Below, piece by piece: positions 1 to 8,713 of a DNA stretch of 64,000 bases. The translations under genes were made by a program, and so were the position numbers. Source of the stretch: Cellulosimicrobium cellulans (GTDB taxonomy: Bacteria; Actinomycetota; Actinomycetes; Actinomycetales; Cellulomonadaceae). Location: the NCBI RefSeq assembly GCF_016907755.1, contig NZ_JAFBCN010000001.1, forward strand, positions 4,278,001 to 4,342,000, in the 5' to 3' direction. The first letter of the stretch is position 1, and each line of letters begins with the position of its first letter. Under the pieces are notes generated by a model. That model worked only from the letters and a program-made list of their open reading frames with translations. It was not told where the DNA came from and did no database searches.

Positions 1-1242
1 CCGCCCGTCGTGCTGCACGGTGCCGGGGTCCGTCCCGGCCGTGCCCTCGTCCCCCGCCGCGTCGTGGGTCGTGCCCGACGGCGCGGCGTGCGCCTGCCCG
101 GTCGGCACGTCCGCCGCGGGGATCCGGAGCGTGAAGGTCGAGCCGCGTCCCGGCTCGGACCACATGGTGACCTCGCCACCGTGGTCGGCCGCGACGTGCT
201 TGACGATGCTCAGGCCGAGGCCCGTCCCGCCGGTGTCGCGCGAGCGCGCGGGGTCCACCCGGTAGAACCGCTCGAACACGCGAGCCTGCTCGTCGGCCGA
301 GATCCCGATGCCCTGGTCGACGACCGCGATCTCGACCAGGTCGTCCGCGAGCGAGACACCGACCCCGACGCGCGTGTTCTCGCCCGAGTAGGCGACCGCG
401 TTGTCGAGGAGGTTGCGCACCGCGGTGACGAGCAGGTTGTGGTCCCCGTACACGGCGGCGTCGAGCTCTCCCCCGGTCGTGAGCGTGATGCCCTTGCCCT
501 GCGCCGTCGTGCGCGCGCGGTCCACCGCCTCCTCGACCACGCCCCGCACCGGGACCACCGTGACCTCCTGGAGCGCGCCCGCGACCTGGAGCCGCGAGAG
601 CTCGATGATCTCCTGCACGAGCGCGGACAGGCGCGTCGCCTCCGACTGCATGCGCGCGGAGAACCGCCGCACGGCCACCGGGTCGTCGGCCGCGTCCTGC
701 ACGGTCTCGGCAAGCAGCGCGAGCGCCCCGACCGGCGTCTTCAGCTCGTGGGACACGTTCACGACGAAGTCGCGCCGGATCGCCTCGACGCGGCGCGCCT
801 CCGTCCGGTCCTCCGCGAGCACGAGCACGTGGTGCGGGCCCACCTGGGCGACCCGGACCTGGAGCATGACCGTGCCCCGGCCGACCGGACCCCGCGGGAG
901 CTCGAGCTCCTCGTCACGGATCACGCCATCCCGGCGCACGTCGTCGATCATGTCGCGGATCGCCGCGTGCGCGATCGCGTCGCCACGGACCACGCCGAGC
1001 GCGTACGCAGGCGGGCTGGCGCGCACGACCTCGGCCTCCTCGTCGAGCACGACCGCGGCGGAGCGCAGCACGGCGAGCACCCGGACCAGACCTTCGTCGA
1101 GCTCGGGCGCCGGCTCCGCCCGCGCGGCACGCTGCTGACGCTCGCTCACGCGGAACGCGATGGCCGCGATCACGCCGACGACGACGCCCACGACGCCGGC
1201 GGCCAGCACGGTCGCGCCCTCGATGAGACTCTCGGCTTGCAC
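1..1242 (-). CDS. senX3: Sensor histidine kinase SenX3 (C-terminus beyond window)
   Basis: Membrane sensor kinase of the SenX3-RegX3 (PhoR-PhoP type) phosphate-starvation system. The first 414 residues are inside; the 3' end and presumably regX3 lie left of the window. One membrane segment at about residues 11-30 is followed by a PAS-like region, then the phospho-acceptor box VNVSHELKTP with His165. Next come the N box (NLLDNAVAYS), the G1 box (DQGIGI) and the G2 box (GGTGLGLSIV), so the catalytic core is intact. The visible C-terminal tail is low-complexity Ala/Gly/Thr. The GTG start is chosen because an in-frame TAG lies only three codons upstream. It diverges from phoU across a region carrying a PHO-box-like repeat, which supports the assignment. 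Confidence 0.93.
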   Translation of the reverse strand, partial: MQAESLIEGATVLAAGVVGVVVGVIAAIAFRVSERQQRAARAEPAPELDEGLVRVLAVLRSAAVVLDEEAEVVRASPPAYALGVVRGDAIAHAAIRDMIDDVRRDGVIRDEELELPRGPVGRGTVMLQVRVAQVGPHHVLVLAEDRTEARRVEAIRRDFVVNVSHELKTPVGALALLAETVQDAADDPVAVRRFSARMQSEATRLSALVQEIIELSRLQVAGALQEVTVVPVRGVVEEAVDRARTTAQGKGITLTTGGELDAAVYGDHNLLVTAVRNLLDNAVAYSGENTRVGVGVSLADDLVEIAVVDQGIGISADEQARVFERFYRVDPARSRDTGGTGLGLSIVKHVAADHGGEVTMWSEPGRGSTFTLRIPAADVPTGQAHAAPSGTTHDAAGDEGTAGTDPGTVQHDGR

Positions 1243-1312
1243 ACGTCCAGCCTACGGTCGCGTGCACGCCCGACCGGTCGATCCGGTGCCCCGCGGGCGC
1301 GAGCCGCCAAGA

Positions 1313-1341
1313 GTTCACCTGGCGGCGCCCTGGAGTTCACC
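1313..1341 (+). promoter_or_regulatory. Putative PHO box (PhoP/RegX3 direct repeat)
   Basis: GTTCACC occurs at 1313-1319 and again at 1335-1341, 22 bp apart, which is two 11-bp direct-repeat units as in actinobacterial PHO boxes. The middle unit at 1324-1330 (GGCGCCC) is degenerate. It lies in the 218-bp gap between the divergent senX3 and phoU genes, where PhoP-type regulators bind in relatives. Binding is inferred. Confidence 0.65.
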
Positions 1342-1460
1342 GCCCGGTCGACCGCGCCTGCGAGCGTGACAGGAGCCGACGGCGTGCCCGGGCGCCGCAC
1401 GGCGCGCCGGGGCGCACGCCGTCACGGACCGGACGGACCGGTCACGACGAGAGGGAAGCG

Positions 1461-2144
1461 ATGCGGGAGATCTTCGAGGCCGAGCTGAAGCAGGTCGGCG
1501 ACGACCTGGCCGAGATGAGCCGGCTGGTGGAGTCGGCCGTCAACCGCGCGGGACAGGCGCTCCTCACGGCGGACCTGCAGCTCGCGCAGTCGGTCATCGG
1601 CGACGATCACACGATCGACGCCCTCGAGCGCGAGCTCGACGAGCGCTGCGTGCTCCTCCTCGCGCAGCAGCAGCCCGTCGCGACCGACCTGCGGGTCGTG
1701 GTGAGCGCGCTGCGCATGAGCGCCACCCTGGAGCGCATGGGCGACCTGGCGCGCCACATCGCGCAGGTCGCGCGCGGCCGGTACCCGGCCCGGGCGATCG
1801 AGCCGTCGCTGCACCGCACGTTCGAGCAGATGCACGACGCCGCCGTGCGTGTGGCCCGCCGCACGACGACGCTCCTCACGACGCGCGACCTCACCGTCGC
1901 CGCGAACATCGAGCGCGACGACGACCTGCTCGACAAGCTCCACCAGGACACCTTCACCGCGCTGCTCGACGGCACGTGGACCGGCACCCCCCAGGAGACG
2001 GTCGACGTCACCCTCGTGGGCCGCTACTACGAGCGCTTCGGCGACCACGGCGTCTCCATCGCCAAGCGCGTGACGTACCTCGTGACCGGCGACTTCGCCG
2101 ACGACCGCGGCACCCCCGCCGGCTCCGCCCGCGCCACCGCCTGA
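1461..2144 (+). CDS. phoU: Phosphate transport system regulator PhoU
   Basis: Cytoplasmic PhoU, which links the Pst transporter to the histidine kinase and lowers phosphate-regulon signalling when phosphate is plentiful. The 227-residue length is normal. The protein is two repeated three-helix PhoU units; the acidic metal-binding signatures appear around ERMGD (first unit) and ERFGDH (second unit). A purine-rich ribosome site (GAGAGGGAA) lies just before the ATG. It is divergent from senX3 with the PHO-box-like repeat between them, so control by the same system is likely. No pst genes are in the window. Confidence 0.93.
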   Translation: MREIFEAELKQVGDDLAEMSRLVESAVNRAGQALLTADLQLAQSVIGDDHTIDALERELDERCVLLLAQQQPVATDLRVVVSALRMSATLERMGDLARHIAQVARGRYPARAIEPSLHRTFEQMHDAAVRVARRTTTLLTTRDLTVAANIERDDDLLDKLHQDTFTALLDGTWTGTPQETVDVTLVGRYYERFGDHGVSIAKRVTYLVTGDFADDRGTPAGSARATA

Positions 2145-2164
2145 CGACCGGGCGGACCCTGGCC

Positions 2165-2237
2165 CGCGAGGTAGAACCTCCGGTCTCGAGGTAGAGGCCT
2201 GCGGGTTCTACCTCGAGACCGGAGGTTCTACCTCGCG
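2165..2237. repeat. Dispersed GAGGTAGA/TCTACCTC repeat, copy 1
   Basis: Two 31-base arms (2165-2195 and 2207-2237) are exact reverse complements around an 11-base loop. Each arm holds two units: CGAGGTAGA at 2167 and 2187, TCTACCTCG ending at 2215 and 2235, both 20 bp apart. The same unit pattern recurs at 8634-8713 and, as a half copy, at 42208-42244. It lies between the 3' ends of phoU and gpmA, next to but separate from the terminator. Confidence 0.85.
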
Positions 2238-2265
2238 CGACCGCGGTTGTACCGCGCGCACGCAG

Positions 2266-2311
2266 AGACGGCCGTGGCCCGTCCGGATGTCCGGACGGGC
2301 CACGGCCGTCT
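2266..2311. terminator. Bidirectional terminator between phoU and gpmA
   Basis: A perfect 22-bp stem (2266-2287 with 2290-2311) closes a 2-base gap, so the folded loop would be slightly larger. It sits between convergent gene ends and can serve both strands. No clear T-run follows, as is usual in such high-GC genomes. Confidence 0.75.
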
Positions 2312-2326
2312 GTGCGGGGTGGGCGG

Positions 2327-3064
2327 TCAGCGGCCCTGGTTGGCGACCGCGGCGGCGGCCTCGGCGGCGGCCTCGGGGTCGAGGTAGCGGCCGCCCTTGG
2401 TGATCGGCTTCAGGTCCTCGTCGAGCTCGTAGAGCAGCGGGATGCCGGTCGGGATGTTGAGCGCGGCGATGTCCTCGTCGGAGATGCCGTCGAGGTGCTT
2501 GACGATCGCGCGCAGCGAGTTGCCGTGCGCCGCGACGAGGACGGTCTTGCCCGCCTTCAGGTCCGGGACGACCTCGCCGTCCCAGTACGGCAGCGCGCGC
2601 TCGAGCACGTCCTTGAGGCACTCGGTGCGCACGACGGGGGCGTCGGCGTAGCGCGGGTCCGCGTCCTGGGAGAACTCGGAGCCGAGCTCGATCTCCGGCG
2701 GCGGGACATCGTACGAGCGGCGCCAGAGCATGAACTGCTCCTCGCCGAACTCGTCGAGCGTCTGCTTCTTGTTCTTGCCCTGCAGCGCGCCGTAGTGGCG
2801 CTCGTTGAGGCGCCACGACCGCTTCACGGGGATCCAGTGACGGTCCGCGGCGTCGAGCGACAGGTTCGCCGTCGTGATGGCCCGACGCAGGAGCGAGGTG
2901 TGCACGACGTCGGGCAGGACGCCGGCCTCGGTGAGGAGCTGACCGCCGCGCTTCGCCTCCTCGGTCCCCTTCTCCGACAGGGCGACGTCCACCCAGCCGG
3001 TGAACAGGTTCTTGGCGTTCCATTCGCTCTCGCCGTGGCGGAGCAGCACGAGGGTGTAGGTCAT
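2327..3064 (-). CDS. gpmA: 2,3-bisphosphoglycerate-dependent phosphoglycerate mutase
   Basis: Glycolytic enzyme interconverting 3- and 2-phosphoglycerate through a phosphohistidine. The protein has 245 residues, normal for the dimeric cofactor-dependent class. The catalytic histidine is in [10 protein letters not shown] (His10); the second active-site histidine is in [10 protein letters not shown] near residue 180; the ERHYGALQG substrate loop is present. The ATG at 3064 is preferred over another in-frame ATG at 3073 because AGGA lies eight bases upstream. The C-terminus ends in an Ala/Glu-rich tail. Convergent with phoU. Confidence 0.95.
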   Translation of the reverse strand: MTYTLVLLRHGESEWNAKNLFTGWVDVALSEKGTEEAKRGGQLLTEAGVLPDVVHTSLLRRAITTANLSLDAADRHWIPVKRSWRLNERHYGALQGKNKKQTLDEFGEEQFMLWRRSYDVPPPEIELGSEFSQDADPRYADAPVVRTECLKDVLERALPYWDGEVVPDLKAGKTVLVAAHGNSLRAIVKHLDGISDEDIAALNIPTGIPLLYELDEDLKPITKGGRYLDPEAAAEAAAAVANQGR

Positions 3065-3187
3065 GGGTTCCATCCTGCCGCACGGCCCGGCGCACGGGCA
3101 CCCGCGTCCCACGTGGTGGTGACCGTCGCCGTCGGGCGTGGGACGAAGGTCCGGGAATCCGACGGGCGGCGCGCACGTTGCCCGGAC

Positions 3188-3634
3188 ATGCCGATCGACG
3201 GAGAGTACGCCCCCAGCCCGAGCGCCTGGTCCCGCAAGCAGGCCGAGTCCTACGAGTCGTCCGGAGGGACGCGCAGCACGACCCTGAACGGGATGCCGGT
3301 GGTCGTGCTCACCACCCTCGGGCGCCGCAGCGGGAAGGTCCGCAAGACGCCGCTCATGCGGGTCGAGCACGACGGCGCGTACGCCGTCGTGGCGTCGCTC
3401 GGCGGCGCGCCGCAGCACCCGGTCTGGTACCACAACGTCCTCGCGCACCCGCAGGTCGAGCTCCAGGACGAGGCCGAGCGCCACGACTACGTGGCGCGCG
3501 AGGTCCACGGCGAGGAGAAGGCGCTCTGGTGGGAGCGCGCCGTCGCCGCCTACCCGCCGTACGCGGACTACCAGCAGAAGACGTCGCGCGAGATCCCCGT
3601 CCTGGTCCTGGAGCGCTCCGCGCCGGACGCCTGA
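3188..3634 (+). CDS. Deazaflavin (F420)-dependent nitroreductase family protein
   Basis: A 148-residue protein of the Ddn/DUF385 split-barrel family, which uses reduced F420 to reduce quinones, nitro compounds or other substrates. Family traits seen are the [18 protein letters not shown] segment (cofactor phosphate contact), the central [17 protein letters not shown] block and a C-terminal [12 protein letters not shown] segment. The physiological substrate cannot be read from sequence. It stands alone, convergent with mshA, 25 bp from that gene's stop codon. The F420 genes fbiA and fbiD lie some 50 kb away, so the cofactor is plausibly made by this organism. Confidence 0.85.
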   Translation: MPIDGEYAPSPSAWSRKQAESYESSGGTRSTTLNGMPVVVLTTLGRRSGKVRKTPLMRVEHDGAYAVVASLGGAPQHPVWYHNVLAHPQVELQDEAERHDYVAREVHGEEKALWWERAVAAYPPYADYQQKTSREIPVLVLERSAPDA

Positions 3635-3659
3635 GCGGCGACGGAGGTCGCGCGGGGCG

Positions 3660-4982
3660 TCAGCGCGCCGCGCGGACCTTGCGCGCCTGCGCGTAGACGT
3701 CGAGCATGCGCAGCGCGGCGGTGTCCCAGCCGAACCGTTCGCCCGCACGCCGGGCGCCGTCGCCGAGCGCGGCGAGGCGCGCGTCGTCGGCGAGCAGGTC
3801 CCGGAGCACGCGCGCCCACGTCTCCGGGTCGTGGTCGGGCACGAGGACGCCGGAGACCTGGTCCTCGACCACCGTCCGCAGCCCGCCGACGGCGGCCGCG
3901 ACGACGGGCGTGCCGCTCGCCTCGGCCTCGGCCGCGACGAGCCCGAACGACTCGTTGTGCGACGGCACGGCGACGACGTCCGCCGCGCGGTACCACCGCG
4001 CGAGCTCGTCGCGCGGGACCGGCGGGCGCACGACGAGCCGGTCGCTCACCCCGACCTGGTAGGCGAGCGCCTCGAGCTCGCGCACCGCCGTCGGGCGCCC
4101 GCTCGGGCCGCCCAGCACGACGAGCGTCGGCACCGGCTCCCCGCGCTCGGCGAGGACGCCGAGCGCCCGGACGAGCACGTCCGGACCCTTGAGCGGCTGC
4201 ACCCGCCCCGCGAAGAGGACGAGGCCGCCGTCGGTGGGCAGCCCCAGCCCGGCGCGCAGCGTCCGGCGCCGCTCCCGCCGCGCGGCGCCGTCGCCCGCCG
4301 ACGCGCCGCCGGGGTCCGGGGAGAACAGGTCGAGGTCGACGCCCGGCGGCACGACGTGCACGCGCGCGGGGTCGGCCGCGTAGTCGCGCACGAGGTCGTC
4401 CGCCTCGGCGTCCGTGCTCGCGACGAGCGCGTCCGCCTCGGCGACGACCTGCTCCTCCCCGATGATCCGGCCCAGCGGCTCGGGCGCGTCCCCCGGGGCG
4501 AGCGCGGCGTTCTTCACGCGCGCGAGCGTGTGCATGGTGTGCACGAGCGGCACGTCCCAGCGGTCGGCCGCGAGCCAGCCCACCTGCCCGGAGAGCCAGT
4601 AGTGGGTGTGGACGACGTCGTACCAGCCCTCGTGGTGCCGCGCCTCCGCGCGCAGCACCCCCGCCGTGAAGGCGCAGAGCTGGCCGGGCAGGTCGTTCTT
4701 GTCGAGCCCCTCGAAGGGCCCGGCGACGACGTGGCGCACCGTCACGCCGTCGGACACCTCGACCTTGCGGGGCTGGCTCGACGCCGTGGCGCGCGTGAAG
4801 ATCTCGACCTGCGTGCCGCGACGCGCGAGCGCGTGCGCGAGCTCCGTGACGTACACGTTCATGCCGCCCGCGTCGCCCGTGCCCGGCTGGTCGAGGGGCG
4901 ACGTGTGCACCGAGAGCATCGCGACCCGCAGCGGGGTCGCCGGGTCCGGGGAGACGCCTTCGGGCAGCTCGAGCGCGGTCAC
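3660..4982 (-). CDS. mshA: D-inositol-3-phosphate glycosyltransferase (mycothiol synthesis)
   Basis: First enzyme of mycothiol synthesis: transfers N-acetylglucosamine from UDP-GlcNAc to 1L-myo-inositol 1-phosphate. The protein has 440 residues and the GT-B/GT4 fold. The N-terminal domain shows the acceptor loop [10 protein letters not shown] (about 36-45) and [11 protein letters not shown]. The C-terminal domain shows [15 protein letters not shown] and the UDP-binding [13 protein letters not shown] stretch. Its start lies 6 bp after the lactonase stop, so the two are probably co-transcribed. Last gene of the long minus-strand run. Confidence 0.94.
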   Translation of the reverse strand: MTALELPEGVSPDPATPLRVAMLSVHTSPLDQPGTGDAGGMNVYVTELAHALARRGTQVEIFTRATASSQPRKVEVSDGVTVRHVVAGPFEGLDKNDLPGQLCAFTAGVLRAEARHHEGWYDVVHTHYWLSGQVGWLAADRWDVPLVHTMHTLARVKNAALAPGDAPEPLGRIIGEEQVVAEADALVASTDAEADDLVRDYAADPARVHVVPPGVDLDLFSPDPGGASAGDGAARRERRRTLRAGLGLPTDGGLVLFAGRVQPLKGPDVLVRALGVLAERGEPVPTLVVLGGPSGRPTAVRELEALAYQVGVSDRLVVRPPVPRDELARWYRAADVVAVPSHNESFGLVAAEAEASGTPVVAAAVGGLRTVVEDQVSGVLVPDHDPETWARVLRDLLADDARLAALGDGARRAGERFGWDTAALRMLDVYAQARKVRAAR

Positions 4983-4988
4983 GGCGGG

Positions 4989-6182
4989 TCAGGCCTCCAC
5001 GACGCACGCCGGGGCGGGCAGCGCGAGCACGTCGAGCACGTGGGCGGCGCCGTCCGAGCGGCGCACGCGCAGGAGCGCGAGGTTCGACGTCGGCTCCTCC
5101 CCCGCGGGGGCGTCCGGCCGCTCGATCAACGGGTCGTCGTTCTGGTTCGCGACGACGACGAGGTCGTGCAGGGTCTCCTCGGGGGTGGCCGGAGCGTCCA
5201 GGACGGCGAAGTGGCGCGGCCAGGCGCCGCCCACCGGGGAGTCGGCGAGGTGGCGCAGGCCGGGGACACCGCCGTCGGGGGTCGGCTCCACCGCGTGCAC
5301 GGCGAGCACGTCGGCGCCGCGCACCGCGGCGAGGACGCGCGTGCCGTCCGCCGAGACCGCCACGTGCGAGGGGTAGTTCCCGCCGCCCGCGGGGGCCGCG
5401 GCGTGCGTGACGTCGTAGCGCGCGGCCACGTCGTAGGTGCGCGCGCCGTCGGGGCCGCCGACCGGGGCGAGGACGAACAGGGCCGGGTCGAGCTCGCCGA
5501 CCACGACGAGGTGCCCGGACGGCAGCGCGGCGAGGTGGCGCGGACCGGTCCCCGGAGGGAAGGTCGCGACGACGCGCGGGGCCGATCCGTCCGCGGCAGC
5601 GGGGTCGTGCCGGCGCAGCTCGTCGGTCCCCAGGTCCACGACGAGCACGTCGCCGCTGCCGTCGTCGGCGGAGCCGAGGTGGGCGAGCGGGGCGACGAAG
5701 TGGGCGTGCGGCCCCTCCTGGCGGTCGGCGACCGGCCCCGTGCCCGCGTGCCCCTGGTGACGCACGGCGGCGCCGGGCTGGTCGTCCGCCACCGCGGCGA
5801 GCGAGCCGTCCGCCGCGGTCGCGACGGCCGTGAGGACGCCGTCACCGTAGTTCGCGACGAGCACGTCACCGCTCACGACGACGTGGCAGGGGTACGCCCC
5901 GCCGGTGGCGACGGGCCTGCCCCGGGGTGCGAGGCCGCCGTCGGCCCCGACGGCGAACGCCGACACCGAGCCGACCTCTGTCTCCCCCACCGCGTAGAGC
6001 GTGTCACCGTCGAGGGCGAGGAACGACGGCGACGGTGTCTCGGCGACCAGCGCGCCGCCCACGAACGACCCGGTCCCCGCCACGGCGTCGACGTCGAGCC
6101 CGACGCGCCACACGCCCTCCGCGCCGCCGTTCGCCGGGTGCGGGTAGGTGCCGATCCAGAGGGCGCGGGTCGCGGAGGTCAT
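4989..6182 (-). CDS. Lactonase family beta-propeller protein
   Basis: A 397-residue protein of the YbhE/Pgl-like family (seven-bladed propeller, family PF10282), whose known members hydrolyse 6-phosphogluconolactone. N-terminal LWIGTYPHPANGGAEGVW matches the first blade of the family. The GPHAHF and GTGPRHLA segments and the late WPRHFA segment correspond to conserved loops around the active site. No signal peptide is visible. It is immediately upstream of mshA and shares its transcription unit. The exact lactone substrate is unknown, so it is not named pgl. Confidence 0.8.
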   Translation of the reverse strand: MTSATRALWIGTYPHPANGGAEGVWRVGLDVDAVAGTGSFVGGALVAETPSPSFLALDGDTLYAVGETEVGSVSAFAVGADGGLAPRGRPVATGGAYPCHVVVSGDVLVANYGDGVLTAVATAADGSLAAVADDQPGAAVRHQGHAGTGPVADRQEGPHAHFVAPLAHLGSADDGSGDVLVVDLGTDELRRHDPAAADGSAPRVVATFPPGTGPRHLAALPSGHLVVVGELDPALFVLAPVGGPDGARTYDVAARYDVTHAAAPAGGGNYPSHVAVSADGTRVLAAVRGADVLAVHAVEPTPDGGVPGLRHLADSPVGGAWPRHFAVLDAPATPEETLHDLVVVANQNDDPLIERPDAPAGEEPTSNLALLRVRRSDGAAHVLDVLALPAPACVVEA

Positions 6183-6280
6183 GACCCGAGCCTAGTTCTC
6201 CGGACGGGTGCCTCCGGCCCCGGGGAGACACCGGGCTGGCCCACGACGCGGACGCTGCCGCCCGCCCGGTGCGACGACGA

Positions 6281-6317
6281 GGGCGCCCTGCCGACGGTGC
6301 TGGTCGGCAGGGCGCCC
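6281..6317 (-). terminator. Terminator downstream of lsr2
   Basis: A 15-bp perfect stem (6281-6295 with 6303-6317) and 7-base loop lie just past the lsr2 stop codon on the minus strand, within the 157-bp gap before the lactonase. This suggests lsr2 is at least partly insulated from the lactonase-mshA pair. Confidence 0.7.
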
Positions 6318-6339
6318 CGGTGCTCGGTGCGACGTCGCG

Positions 6340-6675
6340 TCAGTGCGCCGCGTCGTACGCGGCCTGGATCTCCTGGGAGATCCGGCCACGGTCGTTGACC
6401 GTGTAGCCGTTGGAACGCGCCCACTCGCGGACCTCGGTCGCGCGGGCCGAGCCGGAGGCCCGGCTGCTGCGGCGCGCGGGGCGGGCCGTGCTCGTGCGGG
6501 ACGAGACCTTGCGCGCGTTGCCGACCCACGACGCGAAGGCGTCGCGCAGCTCCTGCGCATTCTTGGTGCTGAGGTCGATCTCGTAGGAGACGCCGTCGAG
6601 TGCGAACGTGACGGTCTCGTCGGCCGCGCCCCCGTCGAGGTCGTCGACGAGAATTACCTGGACTTTCTGGGCCAC
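6340..6675 (-). CDS. lsr2: Nucleoid-associated protein Lsr2
   Basis: Small DNA-bridging, H-NS-like protein that silences AT-rich, often foreign, DNA in actinobacteria. It has 111 residues. The N-terminal oligomerisation domain reads MAQKVQVILVDDLDGG, and the C-terminal DNA-binding domain carries the minor-groove RGR motif in VNDRGRISQEI. The GTG start at 6675 fits the family and has GAGGAAA upstream; an in-frame GTG at 6696 would add seven residues. The linker is rich in Arg/Ser/Ala. The 183 bp upstream of the gene is visibly less GC-rich than its surroundings, as expected for a region holding promoters. Confidence 0.94.
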   Translation of the reverse strand: MAQKVQVILVDDLDGGAADETVTFALDGVSYEIDLSTKNAQELRDAFASWVGNARKVSSRTSTARPARRSSRASGSARATEVREWARSNGYTVNDRGRISQEIQAAYDAAH

Positions 6676-6858
6676 TGTGGTTTCCTCACGCTTCACAGGA
6701 ATGATTGTCCTCGTCAGGATGCCACCGAGAAGACGAGGGCGTCAATTACCCACGCCGTTGACCGCTGCACGACGATCTGCGCGCCGTAACGCATTCCTGG
6801 ACGCGAGTCCATCATTCCGCCCGGCAATTGACGCACCGTATCGGGCACGGGAGCGGGC

Positions 6859-7038
6859 TCAGGAGTCGCGCGCGGGCGCGGCATTCCCGTCGGCCGCCGA
6901 TTCCTGTTCCGCGTCGAGTCGCGCGAGCGCGGCGCGCTCGTTGCGGTCCGCGCGCACGATGGCGCGCATCGCGAAGTAGAAGAGCACGCCGACACCGATC
7001 GAGGGGATCAGTGCCGAGACGGTGGGCCAGATGTCCAT
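6859..7038 (-). CDS. Small single-pass membrane protein
   Basis: A 59-residue protein not recognised by family. The N-terminal half, IWPTVSALIPSIGVGVLFYF, is one hydrophobic segment; the C-terminal half is charged (RADRNERAALARLDAEQE), probably a short cytoplasmic helix. The ATG has GAGGACC about 5-10 bases upstream. It begins 27 bp after the lysS stop on the same strand, so co-transcription with lysS is likely. Similar short proteins occur in this position in related actinobacteria, as far as I recall; no function is known to me. Confidence 0.75.
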   Translation of the reverse strand: MDIWPTVSALIPSIGVGVLFYFAMRAIVRADRNERAALARLDAEQESAADGNAAPARDS

Positions 7039-7064
7039 GGTGTCGGTCCTCGTTCTCTGGGGCG

Positions 7065-8603
7065 CTACTGCTGCGCGGGCTTCACGAGCGGGAAGAGGAT
7101 GGTCTCGCGGATGCCGAGGCCGGTGAGCGCCATGAGCAGGCGGTCGATGCCCAGGCCCATGCCGCCCGACGGGGGCATCGCGTACTCCATCGCGGTGAGG
7201 AAGTCCTCGTCGATGCGCATCGCCTCCTCGTCGCCGGCGGCCGCGAGCAGCGCCTGCGCCTCGAAGCGCTGGCGCTGGACCACCGGGTCCACCAGCTCGG
7301 AGTACGCCGTCGCGAGCTCCACGCCGCGCACGTAGAGGTCCCACTTCTCGACCTGGCCGCGCACGGCCCGGTGGTCGCGCGTGAGCGGGGAGGTCTCGAC
7401 GGGGAAGTCGCGCACGAACGTCGGCGCGACGAGGTGGTCGCCGACCAGGTGCTCCCACAGGCCCTCGACGAGCTTTCCGTGGTTGACGTTCTTCGGGTCG
7501 AAGGTGAGCTCGAACTTGTCCGCGTACGCCAGCAACGTCTCGACCGGCGTCTCGGGCGTGATCGCCTCGCCCAGCGCGTCCGAGAGCGAGTCGTACATCT
7601 TGAGCTGCGTCCATTCGCCGCCGAGGTCGTATTCCGTGCCGTCGGCGAGCGTGACCAGGGTCTTCCCGAGCGCGTCCTGCGCGGCCCGCTGCACCAGGTT
7701 CTGGGTGAGCGCCGCCATCGTGTCGTAGTCGCCGTAGGCCTCGTACGCCTCGAGCATCGCGAATTCCGGCGAGTGCGTGGAGTCCACGCCCTCGTTGCGG
7801 AAGTTGCGGTTGATCTCGAACACCTTCTCGACGCCACCGACCGCCGCGCGCTTGAGGAACAGCTCGGGCGCGATGCGCAGGAACAGGTCGATGTCGAACG
7901 CATTCATGTGCGTCTCGAACTGGCGCGCCGCCGCGCCTTCCGGACGCGTCTGCAGCATCGGCGTCTCGACCTCGACGAAGCCGCGCTCCCAGAAGTTCTC
8001 GCGGATCGAGCGCACCACGGCGGCGCGCAGGCGCACCGTGTCCCGAGCGGCCGGGCGCGCGATGAGGTCCACGTAGCGCTGGCGCACGCGCGCCTCCTCC
8101 GAGAGCTCCTTGTGGAGCACCGGGAGGGGACGCAGCGCCTTCGCGGCGATCTGCCACGCGTCGGCGAACACGCTCAGCTCGCCGCGGCGCGAGCTGATGA
8201 CGCGGCCGTGCGCGAAGAGGTGGTCGCCCAGGTCGACGTCCGCCTTGAACGACGCGAGCGACTCCTCGCCCACGACGGCCTGGCTCAGCATGACCTGCAG
8301 GCGGTTGCCCTCGCCGTCCTGGAGCGTGGCGAAGCACAGCTTCCCGGTGTTGCGCAGGAACACGACGCGGCCGGCGACGCCGACCTCGTCCTGCGTCTCC
8401 TCGCCGGTCTCCAGGTGCGCGTACGCGGCCCGGACGTCGGCGATCGTCGTCGTGCGCGGGACGGACACGGGGTACGGCTGGTCGCCGCGCGCGAGGATCC
8501 GCTCGCGCTTCTCGCGGCGGACCTGCATCTGCTCCGGCACGTCGTCGACGTGCTCCTCGGGCTCGCGCGCGTCAGGAGAGGGGGTTCCGGCGGGGGAGGT
8601 CAC
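7065..8603 (-). CDS. lysS: Lysine--tRNA ligase (class II)
   Basis: Charges tRNA-Lys with lysine in the cytoplasm. The 512-residue protein has an N-terminal OB-fold anticodon-binding domain (about 60-180, [20 protein letters not shown]) and a class II catalytic domain. Motif 2 is [17 protein letters not shown] and motif 3 is [15 protein letters not shown]. The first 30 residues are an acidic, disordered extension. Its start region borders repeat copy 2 and nadC upstream. Followed on the same strand by a small membrane protein and lsr2. Confidence 0.96.
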   Translation of the reverse strand: MTSPAGTPSPDAREPEEHVDDVPEQMQVRREKRERILARGDQPYPVSVPRTTTIADVRAAYAHLETGEETQDEVGVAGRVVFLRNTGKLCFATLQDGEGNRLQVMLSQAVVGEESLASFKADVDLGDHLFAHGRVISSRRGELSVFADAWQIAAKALRPLPVLHKELSEEARVRQRYVDLIARPAARDTVRLRAAVVRSIRENFWERGFVEVETPMLQTRPEGAAARQFETHMNAFDIDLFLRIAPELFLKRAAVGGVEKVFEINRNFRNEGVDSTHSPEFAMLEAYEAYGDYDTMAALTQNLVQRAAQDALGKTLVTLADGTEYDLGGEWTQLKMYDSLSDALGEAITPETPVETLLAYADKFELTFDPKNVNHGKLVEGLWEHLVGDHLVAPTFVRDFPVETSPLTRDHRAVRGQVEKWDLYVRGVELATAYSELVDPVVQRQRFEAQALLAAAGDEEAMRIDEDFLTAMEYAMPPSGGMGLGIDRLLMALTGLGIRETILFPLVKPAQQ

Positions 8604-8633
8604 CCGAGGATTCTACCGACGCCCGCACGTCGT

Positions 8634-8713
8634 CGAGGTAGAGGCGTGGTGCCGCGAGGTCGAGGCGCGGTCATGACCAGGGCTCTACCTCGCGCTACCA
8701 GGGCTCTACCTCG
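8634..8713. repeat. Dispersed GAGGTAGA/TCTACCTC repeat, copy 2
   Basis: Two reverse units (CGAGGTAGAGG at 8634, CGAGGTCGAGG at 8655) and two forward units (CCAGGGCTCTACCTCG at 8677-8692 and 8698-8713) are each spaced 21 bp. The order, two reverse then two forward, equals copy 1. The last unit supplies the TAG stop codon of nadC (8706-8708). It fills the nadC-lysS gap. Confidence 0.85.
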
